Shown one piece after another: positions 43,551 through 55,563 of a DNA stretch of 64,000 nt. Position numbers and translations under genes: made by a program. A model generated the notes under the pieces. It ran no database searches, was not told the origin of the DNA, and saw only the letters and a program-made list of their open reading frames with translations. The stretch is taken from NCBI RefSeq assembly GCF_042453785.1, contig NC_091670.1, positions 34,359,501 to 34,423,500 on the forward strand, written 5' to 3'. Within the stretch, counting starts at the first letter, position 1. Each line of letters begins with the position of its first letter. Source of the DNA: Malus domestica (Eukaryota > Streptophyta > Magnoliopsida > Rosales > Rosaceae).

Positions 43551-46500
43551 CTAGGTCTAGTAGTTGGTGAATCCTTTTGGGTTTTGTAGTTCATAAGTTT
43601 ATGATTTAAAAATTGTAATTGTTACAAGCTTTATTCTTGCTTCTTTGAATTAAATTTTGTTTGAAAATTTGCCATCTCAAATGTTGTAGATGTAGTTCAT
43701 ATGAGGATGAATATTGGAGCTAAAATTTGGTGCCATGATTTTGGGGATTTTCGGCCAAATCCAAAGGGTGATTTTTTGGGTTCATGTTTGTCTTGTTAAA
43801 AGTGTTTTAAGGTGACTTTTGTAACCCCTAAGTACCCTAGGATGTTAACATCATTTTGAATGGTGAAAATTTGAGTTTTATGGCTTGAAAACATTCATGG
43901 AGCTCTTATGGGTTTTCATGGATGTTCTTCATTGTTCTTGATGTTCTTGCCAAGAACTAAAAGGTTTTGTGTTTTGATTCAAAGTTTTGATTATTTCATA
44001 AAGTTTATGTTATATGTTTTTCAAATGATTTATCATATATTTAAAATATTAGATATTTGATTAAATAGCAAAAGAAATATATATCATCATTATGAAAGGT
44101 AAAAGAAAAGGTGATAAGAATTTCTTTTCTTATGCACCACTTGAATGTTTTTGACAAAACTAATAAATCAAAACACACACCACACCTTTTATCCCTAAAT
44201 GGCCGGCTACCCTATTAAAATAGGGTATTTTTGGGGCTTTTATGCAATTACATAAAGTTTTGATACTTTTGTGTATTTGTACTTTGACCCGAAAGTTTAC
44301 GTTTTGACGTTAAGGCCTAAAAACGCTAAAGGACAAATTGTTTTGCTCCTTTAATGAAGTTTTGAGTTTATTTAAATTTTGGGTTCTAGTTGTATTTACA
44401 TGAAGTAGTGACTTTTGTGTTTTTACAAAGTGACCCCAAAAGTTTATGTTTTCGCAATATGGCCCAAAAAGTTGTGGTTATTGCATGATGGCCCAAATAG
44501 GATGAGAACAAAATTGTTTTGTCTCTTTAAATGAGAATTGGATTTTCATTTTGTTTAGCTCCACTTAAATCAATTTTATGGATACAAAATCCAAATGAAA
44601 ATGTTGCATTCAATTTAATTAGTTAAAATGTTAATTAATTAAAGGGTGATTATGAACCTAAGCCTAATATAATTGAGCTATGTGAAAGGCGTTTCAAATT
44701 TGTTTGAACCATGGGAATGTGTAGATTAGATTTTGGTTGTAATTTGATTTGATCAAATGTTGTAAAAGGGCTTAAGCTCTTCTTTACTTTAAAGTAATTT
44801 GTTATATGCAAATGTTGTAATGAGCATAAGCTCACCTTTACTTTGAAGTACTTCTTTCTTGCTTTATTTGATATGCATGAAAAGGAAGTAATTGGGTCCA
44901 ACGCCCCTATGACAACACGCCTTAATATGATTAAACGCGTAATTAAAATCAATCTCCATCCCTAGACCGAGATTCAACACAAGGCTCGTGTTGAATCTAA
45001 ACAAAGGTTCATAATCATCCTAAGGCCCTAAGGCAACTATATAGTCCATCAAATGAAAGCAAACCTTATGTTAGTAGTAACATATACTCTTGCTTTAAAA
45101 ACCGTTTTAAAAGCATAGTGGGAGTATTATGTACAACTAAAACAATCAAATGGACCAATAGTTGTAAGAGGACCAAAATTGTTTTAATAGAGATTAAAAT
45201 GAATGTTTATATGTGATGAGACCTAAAACCCTCAACCAAACCAATATTAAGTTGATAAGCGGAGAGTGCTTAGAACACTCTTTCGTGGCCTTCCACCGTG
45301 GTAGGCTTCAATCGTGTGTGACTCATACACCGTATTCGTCCAATTCTGGGGTTGCAAAGTATGTGCTTACATTCAGGAGAAGCCTATACACATATGATGA
45401 AGTGAAAGGTAGGCAACGAGTGTGGCCAATATGGAGTTCTTCTGAGGCCATTCTTGAACCCCTACTTGAACTAGCATGGTGGGAATGACTTAACTAAGTG
45501 CAATAGTGCCAATATGGAGTTCTTCTGAGGCATCATTCTCTAGAGGCCAAACGAGATGGGTACTTGCATTAGTTGCAAATGAGTAAGCGTACTCTCTCAT
45601 TATTATTGTTGCTAGCCAATATGGAGTTCTTCTGAGGTGGGCTTGGTAATAGTGAGCCTCCCATAACCTACTAGGAGTTTCATCCAAAACTCTCGAATTC
45701 CAATGAGGGATATGGAATTTGCCAAAAATAGTAGGTGGTGCTATTTGATTTAAAGACCCTGAATCAAATGGCTTAAAATCAATCAATTTATATTCGTTAT
45801 GTATTTGATTACCAATATATTTGCAAACGCTATCCAACACTTGACAAAACCGAACGTTTAGTTTACGGACTTGGTACTACAAAACCATAGATTGTCTTTA
45901 ATGGCTTGTAAAAGTACCAAAGTAGTCTCATCCTCACAATCTTCCTATTGATAATGTATCATTAGAAGAATATGTTAGAAAAGGTCTATCATAAAGAGGA
46001 CAACACTTTTAATGTCATAATTCTTCAATTACAAATTGTTGTATGAAGAAATAGGAGTTGCTTTGAACAACCCTTAGTCAATGCAAACACTTAGTGCTTG
46101 TTTCTTTGTTACATGAACAAGGAACTTGAGAAGAAAGTACAAAGGCATGGACACTTTATGTGCCATGATTCTTCACTTACAATTTGTTGTGTGAAGAAAT
46201 AAGAGTTGCCTTGTACAACTCTTTAAAGTTTGTAATTATGTTTAGAACATAATGGTTGGTTGACAAAAATAGTCCATTAACATGGATTTATAATGATTTT
46301 GAATCATTAAGTGTTGAAGTGATAAAACCACTTAATGAGACGGAAACTAGGCAAGGACTTCACCTTTGTTTCCTTATCCTAATCGTTCACTAAGTTTATT
46401 GTAAACTATGTAGTGAAAAATAACCACATGCTCTCCAAAATGTTTGATGTGTATAACACAATTGAAAAAGGTTTCAAGAGAGATAGTGGGAGTTTAGGGA

Positions 46501-47679
46501 CCATGACTATTGTAGTCAAAAGGAGACGTCAGATAAAGAAGATAAATAACTCCAAGGGAACAAACTTTCTTTATGAAAGGATGGATATTGGAAGGGGTAT
46601 TTGCAAGAAATGTATTGCAAGTGTCAAGGACACACCTTTCGAAAGGTGTTGTAAATTGTTCTTGAATAGTTCAAAACAGTTGGTTCTTCTACTTGAATGC
46701 TTGATTCTGTATTAGTAACTATGTTTTACAAATCGTTGTAAAAGTGTGACTAATAAGAAGTAGAAGATATATGAGAGAAGAGAAAGTACTTCACATTCGG
46801 AAACGTGAATCAAATATAGATCTCTGCGAAAGCAGATGGTACTTACTTCCTCATATGAACTACCAAAGAAATTGGAAAAACATAGATTGTCTTTATATTC
46901 CAATTTTAAGGAACTAAATTCCGTCACTATGTGAAATGGATAAATGTTTTGTTTGACAAAACAATGTTCTTTATTAATCAATGATTGGATTATGGTAATC
47001 TAATTAATTGTCTCTATAGTAGAGATAATATGGTAGTGTTAACTGTTTAGAAAATAATGATGCTTAAAACCCAAAAGGTTGCAAGGTAGTGACTAATCTC
47101 AACTAAAGTTGTGATACCTCTAAAACATAAATTACGAGTTGGTCATAAATGGACGCTTTGGATCGTTAGATCCGGATCCAATACCTTCTTGTTAAAATTG
47201 TATAGAGGCGAAATGTTCGAATCTTTATTCTTTTGGAAAGAAGAAAGAATCACAAAGTTGTTGAGGTTAATTCACTTAAATGTTAGTGGCACTTGTCCGC
47301 AAACATAATATTACTCATGTTGAATAACATTCACCGAAGATCACTCTCGGTTGGACTATAGTTTATTTTGAATAAACACAAGTCCGAATACTTTGCAAAC
47401 TATTTCAAAGAATTCAAGTAATGTAAGTTGATGAGTAAGACATCTAAAGTATTTACCTCCTTAGATTTGATCCAAGAAAGGTAACACTTTAGATAAGTTT
47501 CCTTGAAAGATATCAAGGAAAATAGCATCATAAGATAATATATTTCTCCATTAGGAGAAGAACGAACTCGAATAAGATTTAGTTCGTTAGATGTTATCTA
47601 TTATCCATATATAGGATATATACTTCTAAAACAATATGATTGTCAATGAGAAGATCTTCCAATATTTTCATGACTCCAT
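43551..47679 (+). other. Non-coding interior of the Copia-type element
   Basis: About 4.1 kb without a recognisable gag or protease; frames are short and interrupted. It contains three copies of a 23-bp motif (45425-45637). Small frames at 45213-45488 and 46413-46715 show no family I can name. Confidence 0.6.
45425..45637 (+). repeat. Three dispersed copies of a 23-bp motif
   Basis: Identical 23-bp copies beginning GCCAATATGGAG and ending TTCTTCTGAGG lie at 45425-45447, 45508-45530 and 45615-45637, spaced 83 and 107 bp. The intervening sequence is not similar. Confidence 0.85.
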
Positions 47680-49420
47680 AAGATGTAGTTGGAAAGAAAG
47701 ACAAATCTTAAGCATGTTAAGATTTGGGGTTGTGTGCTAATAAGCAATATTTGTTAGATAACAATCTTGTAGGATATCCTTAAAATAACTTTTGGATATC
47801 GCTTCTATAAACCAACTAACAAATGTTGTTTTGTTGGGTAGTTCATTGTAATTCTACAATGTGATTTGCCTAAAAGCAAATGAACGAGAGATAGAACTCA
47901 AAGAATGGGTTCTTTGAGAGACAAGAAAGTAATCAACAAATATAACAACCTAGTTCCTATACCACAAGCTCCAAGGTAGTCGATAAGGATTTATAAACCG
48001 TCTCAGTTGAATGGTTTTGAACTTTATGACTACATTGAGTGCATATACGATATATACTCAAGAAAATGGTAAAGTACCATTTGACTCGAAATAATGAAAC
48101 CTTAATAGCTAATTGGTAGCTTAAGGTGACTACAATCAAAGAGAATGGTTGACTTTAAAGGAACCATTTTTGACGTAGTCTTAGTTTCAATTAATTCGAA
48201 GATTGCTAGCTACAACTAAATGGTGATTCAATGTTTTGACATAATATGGGTTTCCGAAACCATTATTGAGATAGTCTTGATAATATATGTCTAAAACTAT
48301 AAATCACAAGACATGTAAGTTGTAGAGATCCATCCATCATGGATCGTAGCAAGTTAGTGGGAGCTATTTGCATTTTATGAGAAAAATGATCAAATCGTTT
48401 GATTTCTCATAAAGATGTAAATGAATCTTTTGTTTACTAGTTTTACAAAAGATTAGTGGGAGTTAATCATGTTCCTAAAATTTAAATATATATGATATAT
48501 TAATTTTGGAAATGAAAAGAATACTTCTTCGTTAAAGTTATGACTTTAATACATTATATGAAGATAGAATGTATATGGGAGATATAGTCTATATACATGG
48601 GATGGAAATCTATAATGATATATTTCATGATATAATTGGATTATATCAATCCCTAATAATAGACAATTGATGCTAGGAAGTTTCTCATATGATGATAAAC
48701 TTCAATAAGAAGGACGATTCTAGTGAGACTAGCAAGTTGCCCTTCTCAAAGGGAATGTACCCTTTGACTCCCAAAGAAATAATGCGTAAATTGAATCCTT
48801 TATACATATGCAGAAAGGTTATTTATGTATTTCATATTGTATGAAAAACATTGATATGAGTTGTACCTAGAACGGTACAAGACGATATCAGTGCAAGCCC
48901 AGGATCAGAACCATGGCAACTGTCAAGTGAGTCCTTAAGTATTTAAGAAATACTAAAGGATAAATTCCTCAAAGATCGAGGAAGAATCAAAGTAATGTAA
49001 TGGAAGCGTAAATGTATTAGATTATGAATCTAATCCATCATTGGATGTTTCTTCATTATGAATGAAGCGATAAACGAATATCTCTTTATTATGACTAAAG
49101 AGATATTTGGATGGAAACATTAAAGTAATGACTTTAGTGTGTTCCATTATGAATGCAAGATATATTGCCATATAGAAGTTTACAACAATGTTGTTTGGAT
49201 GGGAAAGTTCATTTATGAACTCTCTATTCGATTCCAACCAGAAAGTGTATGACACTAATGGGGCGATAGCTCAAGCCTGGGAATCAAGGTCTCATCAAGA
49301 TCCGAACTCAAATGAGAGACTGAACCACATGATTGAGAATCATGTATAATGGTGAAGTCGTTATACTCAAGGTTGCTTCTATGGATAACACATATAGATA
49401 TCCACTGTCTAGGCCTACTA
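47680..49420 (+). pseudogene. Degraded Copia pol (integrase C-part to RNase H)
   Basis: Fragments in shifting frames: KHVKIWGC near 47715 (end of integrase region), SASPGSEPWQLS near 48895, SLSI/KYL-like reverse transcriptase end near 48930, ARYIAI near 49160 and NGAIAQAWESRSHQDPNSNE near 49260 (RNase H), then KVASMDN near 49370 before the purine tract. Many stops and frameshifts make it non-functional. Confidence 0.75.
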
Positions 49421-50699
49421 CTCAGCCATTTATGAAATGACTACAGAAGAGGTATCATACTGATGACCAAGCTGATTGGCTCTAGTGCAAGTGGGAGATT
49501 GTTGGAAATGTGCCCTAAAGCCAATCATGTGATGATACTTTACGGACATTTCACATGTTAAACTAATTTAGTTTTACATATAAAGGGCAAAGATTATTGT
49601 TTGAGCCGTCTCATATAAATGTTATATGCTTAAACGATAAAGTCCAAGGAATATGTGATTGGGAGAATGTAATCTAATGAAGTTAGATTCATGAGACCAT
49701 TCTTTCGTAGACACATCCTAAATGTTCCTGATCATAGGATTGTCAATTGGGCATTGACAGTCCGTTAAGATCGGTACGTACTATGTCTTCTCTCAGGGAG
49801 AGTGATTAGTCTCGAGTCATTGGTGTGTGTGACATCAAGACAAGTACGTAGGTGCTCAATAGAGAATGAGTACACTGAACGTGATCAACGAAGAGTTCTC
49901 ATATTCCATGTCACATAAGAACTCATGGTTGGGATAATGCAAAGTAGTCCTTTGACCTGAGGCATCACAGTTGTCTTGTGGTTAAGTCCTTGATCTTTGA
50001 TTATGTCAAAGTCACCCTCTCGGGGTGTCCACGACATCGTTGGGGTCAAGTGACTTAGCTATGGAGACAAGTGAATGCGCAACAAGGGATCTCTAACCTT
50101 CAAACAGTTGAGGGAGAATACTCTATGATATGATTTAGAATCTCTGGCCAGAGTATGAATGAGATTAGGGAATGCGTTCCAAATCACATTCAAGTAAATC
50201 ATATAAGCACAAGATTCACATTGGATAGTAGACATGAACAAATAAACTATCAAACCAAACAATGTGGTCAAGAGTATTAGATTAGAGAAAGACCGTATTG
50301 CATTTGTAATCCCGAACTGAATAGGTTCTCTAACCTCTTTTGATTAGCTTGGGTAACCATGACATGCTGCTAGGCGTCAACCATGGTTTGTGGAAGCCCT
50401 AAACGTGTGTAATCACTAAAGGGAGAATTGAAAATAGTTTCAATTCACAATCGATGTAAAATGGTTTTAATTAGGCCTGGCAATTCCTGACACGACCCGA
50501 TAACCCGACACGACACGACCGGAAATTAACAGGTGTTTGAGTCGACACGATAACGAATCGGGTATTATCGGGTAACCCGATAAGCACCTGTTAAGATAAC
50601 GGGTTGGTTCGGGTATACACGTGGGTAACACGATACACGATAAGCAGAATATTAATTTAATAATTTTATAACCCTAAAAAATACTATAATAATTATATA

Positions 50700-50883
50700 T
50701 ATTAATTTAACAATTTTATACCCCTAAAAAGTTTAAAACTATAATAATTATATATATATATATATATATATTAAATTTTAAATTATATTTTATACCCCTA
50801 AAAAAACTATAATAATTATACTTACAAAATAAATAGATTTAAATTTACATAATAAATAAATAAATATATATATATATAAGAAA

Positions 50884-50910
<27 letters not shown>
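50700..50910. repeat. AT microsatellites and short tandem units in hAT 5' region
   Basis: Two imperfect copies of a TATACCCCTAAAAA...CTATAATAATTATA unit and several (TA)n runs (about 50746-50771, 50864-50910) lie between the subterminal motifs and the 346-bp array. Nothing coding. Confidence 0.7.
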
Positions 50911-50915
<5 letters not shown>

Positions 50916-50917
50916 CA

Positions 50918-52275
50918 CACCATTGAACTTGATGGGATACACGAAACTAACTTCAACGATCAAACCGTCAAACTTGTTTGTATATGCTTCGAGATCGCAT
51001 ATGCCAAAAATCACAAAAAACAAACATTCACAGATCAAGTAATGAGACAAAACTTTTCGACGGTTATAAAACAAAAAATCACGATTTAACGGTTATTTTA
51101 ACTTCGATTTTGATGATTTTTTACAACTACACTTGTTGACCCTATACGAATACAATGAATGAATTCGATCGTCAATTTAAAATATTTACACAAGTGGATA
51201 CCACAAAATCTTATGTTATACTTAATGAAAAGTATAAATAAACTCTAAGTGTTAGTGAATCTATCGTTTTGATGGGATACGAACTCTATGAAATTAATTT
51301 CAATGATCCAACCGTCAATCTTGTTTGTATATGCTTCGAGATCGCATACGCCAAAAATCACAAAAAACAAACATTCAGAGATCAAGTAACAAGACAAAAC
51401 TTTTCGACGGTTATAAAACAAAAAATCACAATTTAACGGTTATTTTAACTTCGATTTTGATAATTTTTTACAACTACACTTGTTGACCCTATACGAATAC
51501 AATGAATGAATTCGATCGTTAATTTAAAATATTTACACAAGTGGATACCACAAAATCTTATTTTATACTTAATGAAGGTATAAATAAACTCTAAGTGTTA
51601 GTGAATCTATCATTTTGATGAGATACAAATTCTATGAAACTAATTTCAATGATCAAACCGTCAAACTTGTTTGTATATGTTTCGAGATCGCATACGCCAA
51701 AAATCACAAAAAAAAAACATTCAGAGATCAAGTAATGAGACAAAACTTTTCGACGGTTATAAAACAAAAAATCACGATTTAACGGTTATTTTAACTTCGA
51801 TTTTGATGATTTTTTACAACTACACTTGTTGACCCTATACGAATACAATGAATGAATTCGATCGTCAATTTAAAATATTTACACAAGTGGATACCACAAA
51901 ATCTTATTTTATACTTAATGAAGGTATAAATAAACTCTAAGTGTTAATGAATCTATCGTTTTGATGAGATACAAATTCTATGAAACTAATTTCAATGATC
52001 AAACCGTCAAACTTGTTTGTATATGCTTCGAGATCGCATACGCCAAAAATCACAAAAAAAAAACATTCAGAGATCAAGTAATGAGACAAAACTTTTCGAC
52101 GGTTATAAAACAAAAAATCACGATTTAACGGTTATTTTAACTTCGATTTTGATGATTTTTTACAACCACACTTGTTGACCCTATACGAATACAATGGATG
52201 AATTCGATCGTCAATTTAAAATATTTACACAAGTGGATACCACAAAATCTTATTAAGCGTTAGTGAATCTATATA
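50918..52275. repeat. Four tandem ~346-bp repeats in the hAT upstream region
   Basis: The landmark GAGATCGCAT recurs at 50991, 51338, 51684 and 52030, spacing 347, 346 and 346. Each unit contains TTTTCGACGGTTATAAAAC, GATTTAACGGTTATTTTAAC and TGTTGACCCTATACGAATAC with few differences. The last unit is shortened at its 3' end. It lies 5' of the transposase leader exon. Confidence 0.92.
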
Positions 52276-52936
52276 TTAAATTAAATTTAAAAAATTGGTG
52301 GCCATTAGATTGGCTGAGATTTAATCTCAGCTGTCCATTATGCATTAGGTATTTAGGTTGGACTTTGGAGACTATCCTCTTCTGCTTTTCTCTTCACTGC
52401 CGCAGACAGACCCCTGCTTCTCTCGGCCCTCCCCTGGTTCTCTCTCTGAACTTCATCCTCTTCCGTGTAAGTTCTTTCTCTGAACTTCTCATCTGCCCAA
52501 TATTGTATTTTGTATGTTAGGGGATATTAATATTATACATGTTGTAGTCAATGTCATTGTCATAAAGATTAATATTGAATTGAACAAATAGTGTGGTGAA
52601 TATAAAAAATATAAATAAAGCCCTAGGGTGCCATAAACTTGGTGCTGTTTTAGATGCTGATGGTATATATAATATACCAAAAGTTTGAAGTAGATGCTGA
52701 TGTTTCTTTTTTATATTTCTTGTTGCCTTGATCTGTGTTTGTATGCGTTTGTTGATTTTTATGTGTTTGTTCTGGGATCCCTTTTTTGAAGATGAATTTG
52801 TTATCTTATTGGTTGGTTAAGTAGGGGTTGGTTAGTGATTGTAATTTTCATGCAAATTGCTTAGTATTGTTTGGTAATTTGCAGTTATGTTTATCTAGAA
52901 TTGATAATCTTAGTTTTGTTTTTCTTTCTTAAAGCA

Positions 52937-55202
52937 ATGGATGTTGTAGACCAAGATTTTACAAACCTTAGTGATGGAGGGTCGGTGGAAGTTACAATGG
53001 GAATACAACCTGATCATGAAAGTGAGAATACAGAAGATACAAATACAAGTCCGGTAAAGAAAAAGGCTAGAGTGGTCAAATTAGGTAAGCGAACACTCAG
53101 GTCTCCTGTTTGGAAAACTTTCAACAAATTGACTACTATTTTTGAAGATGGTAAAAGTCGTGCTCAATGTAAAGATTGTAAGAAATTGGTAATAGATGAT
53201 AGTCATCATGGGACGGGTAATATGAATAGACATTTGAAAACATGCCCTGGACCGACTGGTGGATTATTGTCGATGTCTGAATTATGTCCCCAAAACTTTG
53301 ATCCTGTGGTATTCCGAAGCTTATTGGTAGAGGCCATCATCAAGCATAATCTTCCGTTTAGTTTTTCAGAATATGAGGGAATTAGGGCTTTGTTTGCATA
53401 TATATCTCCTGATATCAAGTTACCGTGTAGAAATACAATTAAAGCTTGTGTGTTGAGGATGTTCAAAAATGAAAAACAAAAGCTTCATAATTTGTTAGGC
53501 TCAGTTGAAGGTAGAATTTGTTTGACATCAGACTTATGGACCTCACAATGCACTGATGGGTATCTTGCTCTTACTGCTCATTTTGTAGACAAAGATTGGA
53601 AATTGCATAAAAGAATTTTAAGTTTTTGTCACATGCCTCCTCCGCATACTGGTGTTGCATTATCTGAGAAAATTAATGCATTGGTGACTGAGTGGGGGAT
53701 TGAGAAGAAGTTATTTTCTATTACTTTGGATAATGCTTCTTCAAATATTTCTTTTGTTAGCATTTTGAAGAATCAATTGAATCTTAGAAGTCTTCTTGTG
53801 ATGAATGGTGAGTTCTTTCATGTGCGTTGTTGTGCTCATGTTTTGAATTTGATAGTCCAAGATGGACTTAAAGAAATTGATTCTTCGGTGATAAAGATTC
53901 GTGAATGCATCAAGTATATAAAGGGCTCTGAGGCTAGGAAACTAAAGTTTTATGAATGTGTTAGACAAGTGGGAATATTGGATAGTAGGAGAGGTTTGAG
54001 ACAAGATGTCCCTACTAGATGGAACTCAACCTATATTATGCTAGATAGTGCAATTTTCTATCGATATGCTTTGATTCATTTAGGGTTGAGTGATTCCAAT
54101 TTTAGTAGTTGTCCTTCTTCTGAAGAGTGGGATAAAATAGTGAAGATTTCCAAGTATTTGGGGTACTTTTATGAGGTTACATGCTTATTCTCTGGGACAA
54201 AGTACCCCACATCAAATTTGTTCTTCCCTAAGGTGTTCGTAATCCAACTTCAAATTAAAACAGCCATGAATGACTCTGAAAGTTTCATGAATAAGATGGG
54301 GACTTGCATGTACATGAAGTTTGAGAAGTATTGGTCAGAGTACAGCTTGATTTTGGCAATTGCAATCATCTTAGACCCTCGTTATAAATTGCATTTTGTG
54401 GATTGGGCTTACACAAAGCTTCATGGTGTGAATTCGGTCGAATTTACAAAGGTTAATGACAAATTGAATGTTCTTTTTGGTGTGTACTTGGAAAAACTTT
54501 CGCATCTTGATAATTCAAATACTCCAGTGAATTCAATGCCTAATCGTCAAACAAAATATGGAGATGTTCTCTTTGAGGTAACATAAGTTTGTTTTTATTT
54601 ACTTTATATATTTGTAGTAGTAGTACTATGATGCATGATTCTTATTACGTTTTTCGTTTTTGTTTTTTATGATGTAGGATTTTGATAATAATTACGATGG
54701 TTCAAGTTCGATTGAAAAAAATGAGTTGCAAAAGTATTTGGAGGATAAAAGAATAGATAGAAAAGTAGACATAGATGTCCTTTCTTGGTGGCAAAAGGAG
54801 CGTTTTCATTATCCGATACTTTCTCAGTTAGCACGAGATGTGTTAACAATTCCCATTTCAACTGTTGCATCAGAATCTGCATTTAGTATTGGAGGTAGAG
54901 TACTAGATCAGTATCGTAGTTCATTGTTACCAGAAACAGTTCAAGCTTTGTTGTGCACACGAGATTGGCTATTTGGAAAAGGAGGTAATATATTTTTATA
55001 TGGTATAATACTATTGTTTTATTTCTTTTCATAATTATTTTGGTAAACTTCTCATAATTTGAATGGTTTTTAATGTTTGGTTTTTCTATACTTAGTTTAT
55101 GCGGAAGAGAGTTCTGACGTGGAAAACCTTACCGAAAACATCATCAACATAACTCTTGAAGACAATAGATCAAGCCAAAGTTCCAATACAATTTCCCCAT
55201 GA
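52937..55202 (+). CDS. hAT transposase (BED zinc finger, RICESLEEPER-like)
   Basis: CDS join(52937-54577, 54678-54984, 55096-55202) is 2055 nt and 684 aa with no stop or frameshift. A leader exon probably ends at a CCGT|GTAAGT donor near 52468, with an acceptor just before the ATG. Domains: BED zinc finger about residues 50-105 (AQCKDCKK and NMNRHLKTC give the Cys/His ligands), RNase H-like catalytic core with TSDLWTS and ITLDNASSN acidic positions, the DUF4413-like middle (ILDPRYKLHFVDWAY), and a C-terminal hAT dimerisation domain (LSWWQKERFHYPILSQLARD, TVASESAFSIGGRVLDQYRS). The length is normal for plant Ac-like transposases. It catalyses cut-and-paste transposition in the nucleus; activity is untested. 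Confidence 0.9.
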
Positions 55203-55530
55203 TGATTGATGAAAATTGAGGATTTTGTAAAAGAAATAACATGCAAACTTTGAGTTCCATTGACAAGGTTTAAACTTTTGAGAAAGGCTTCACAACCTTG
55301 AAAACAAAAACTCTTTCATTTTGCATATCCTTGCACATTTAATATTTTGTAATATACTAGTGTATGAATGTTTTTTTTATTAGGCTCTTATTTTCGAGTG
55401 CAGATGTAGTACTTAAATGACAAATATGTTTTAATGTTTTGAAGTAATATTTATGTGGTAATGAGTGGAATGTGCAAATTTAAGAAAAATATATATTTTT
55501 CTTAACGGGTCATAACGGGTTATAACGGGT

Positions 55531-55563
55531 CGGGTCACTTTACCCGTTGGGTAAAGTGACCCG
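55531..55563. repeat. 15-bp perfect hairpin near the hAT 3' end
   Basis: CGGGTCACTTTACCC and its exact complement GGGTAAAGTGACCCG flank a GTT loop. It lies ~115 bp from the 3' terminus among ACGGGT repeats, a place where hAT transposases bind. Confidence 0.85.

Noticed and set aside
43536-49499. Intact Copia gag-pol between the LTRs
   Set aside because: No frame longer than about 100 codons is compatible with gag-pol; only scattered pol fragments were found.
50918-52275. Regular repeats resembling an array such as CRISPR
   Set aside because: Contiguous 346-bp units without spacers, in a eukaryotic transposon.
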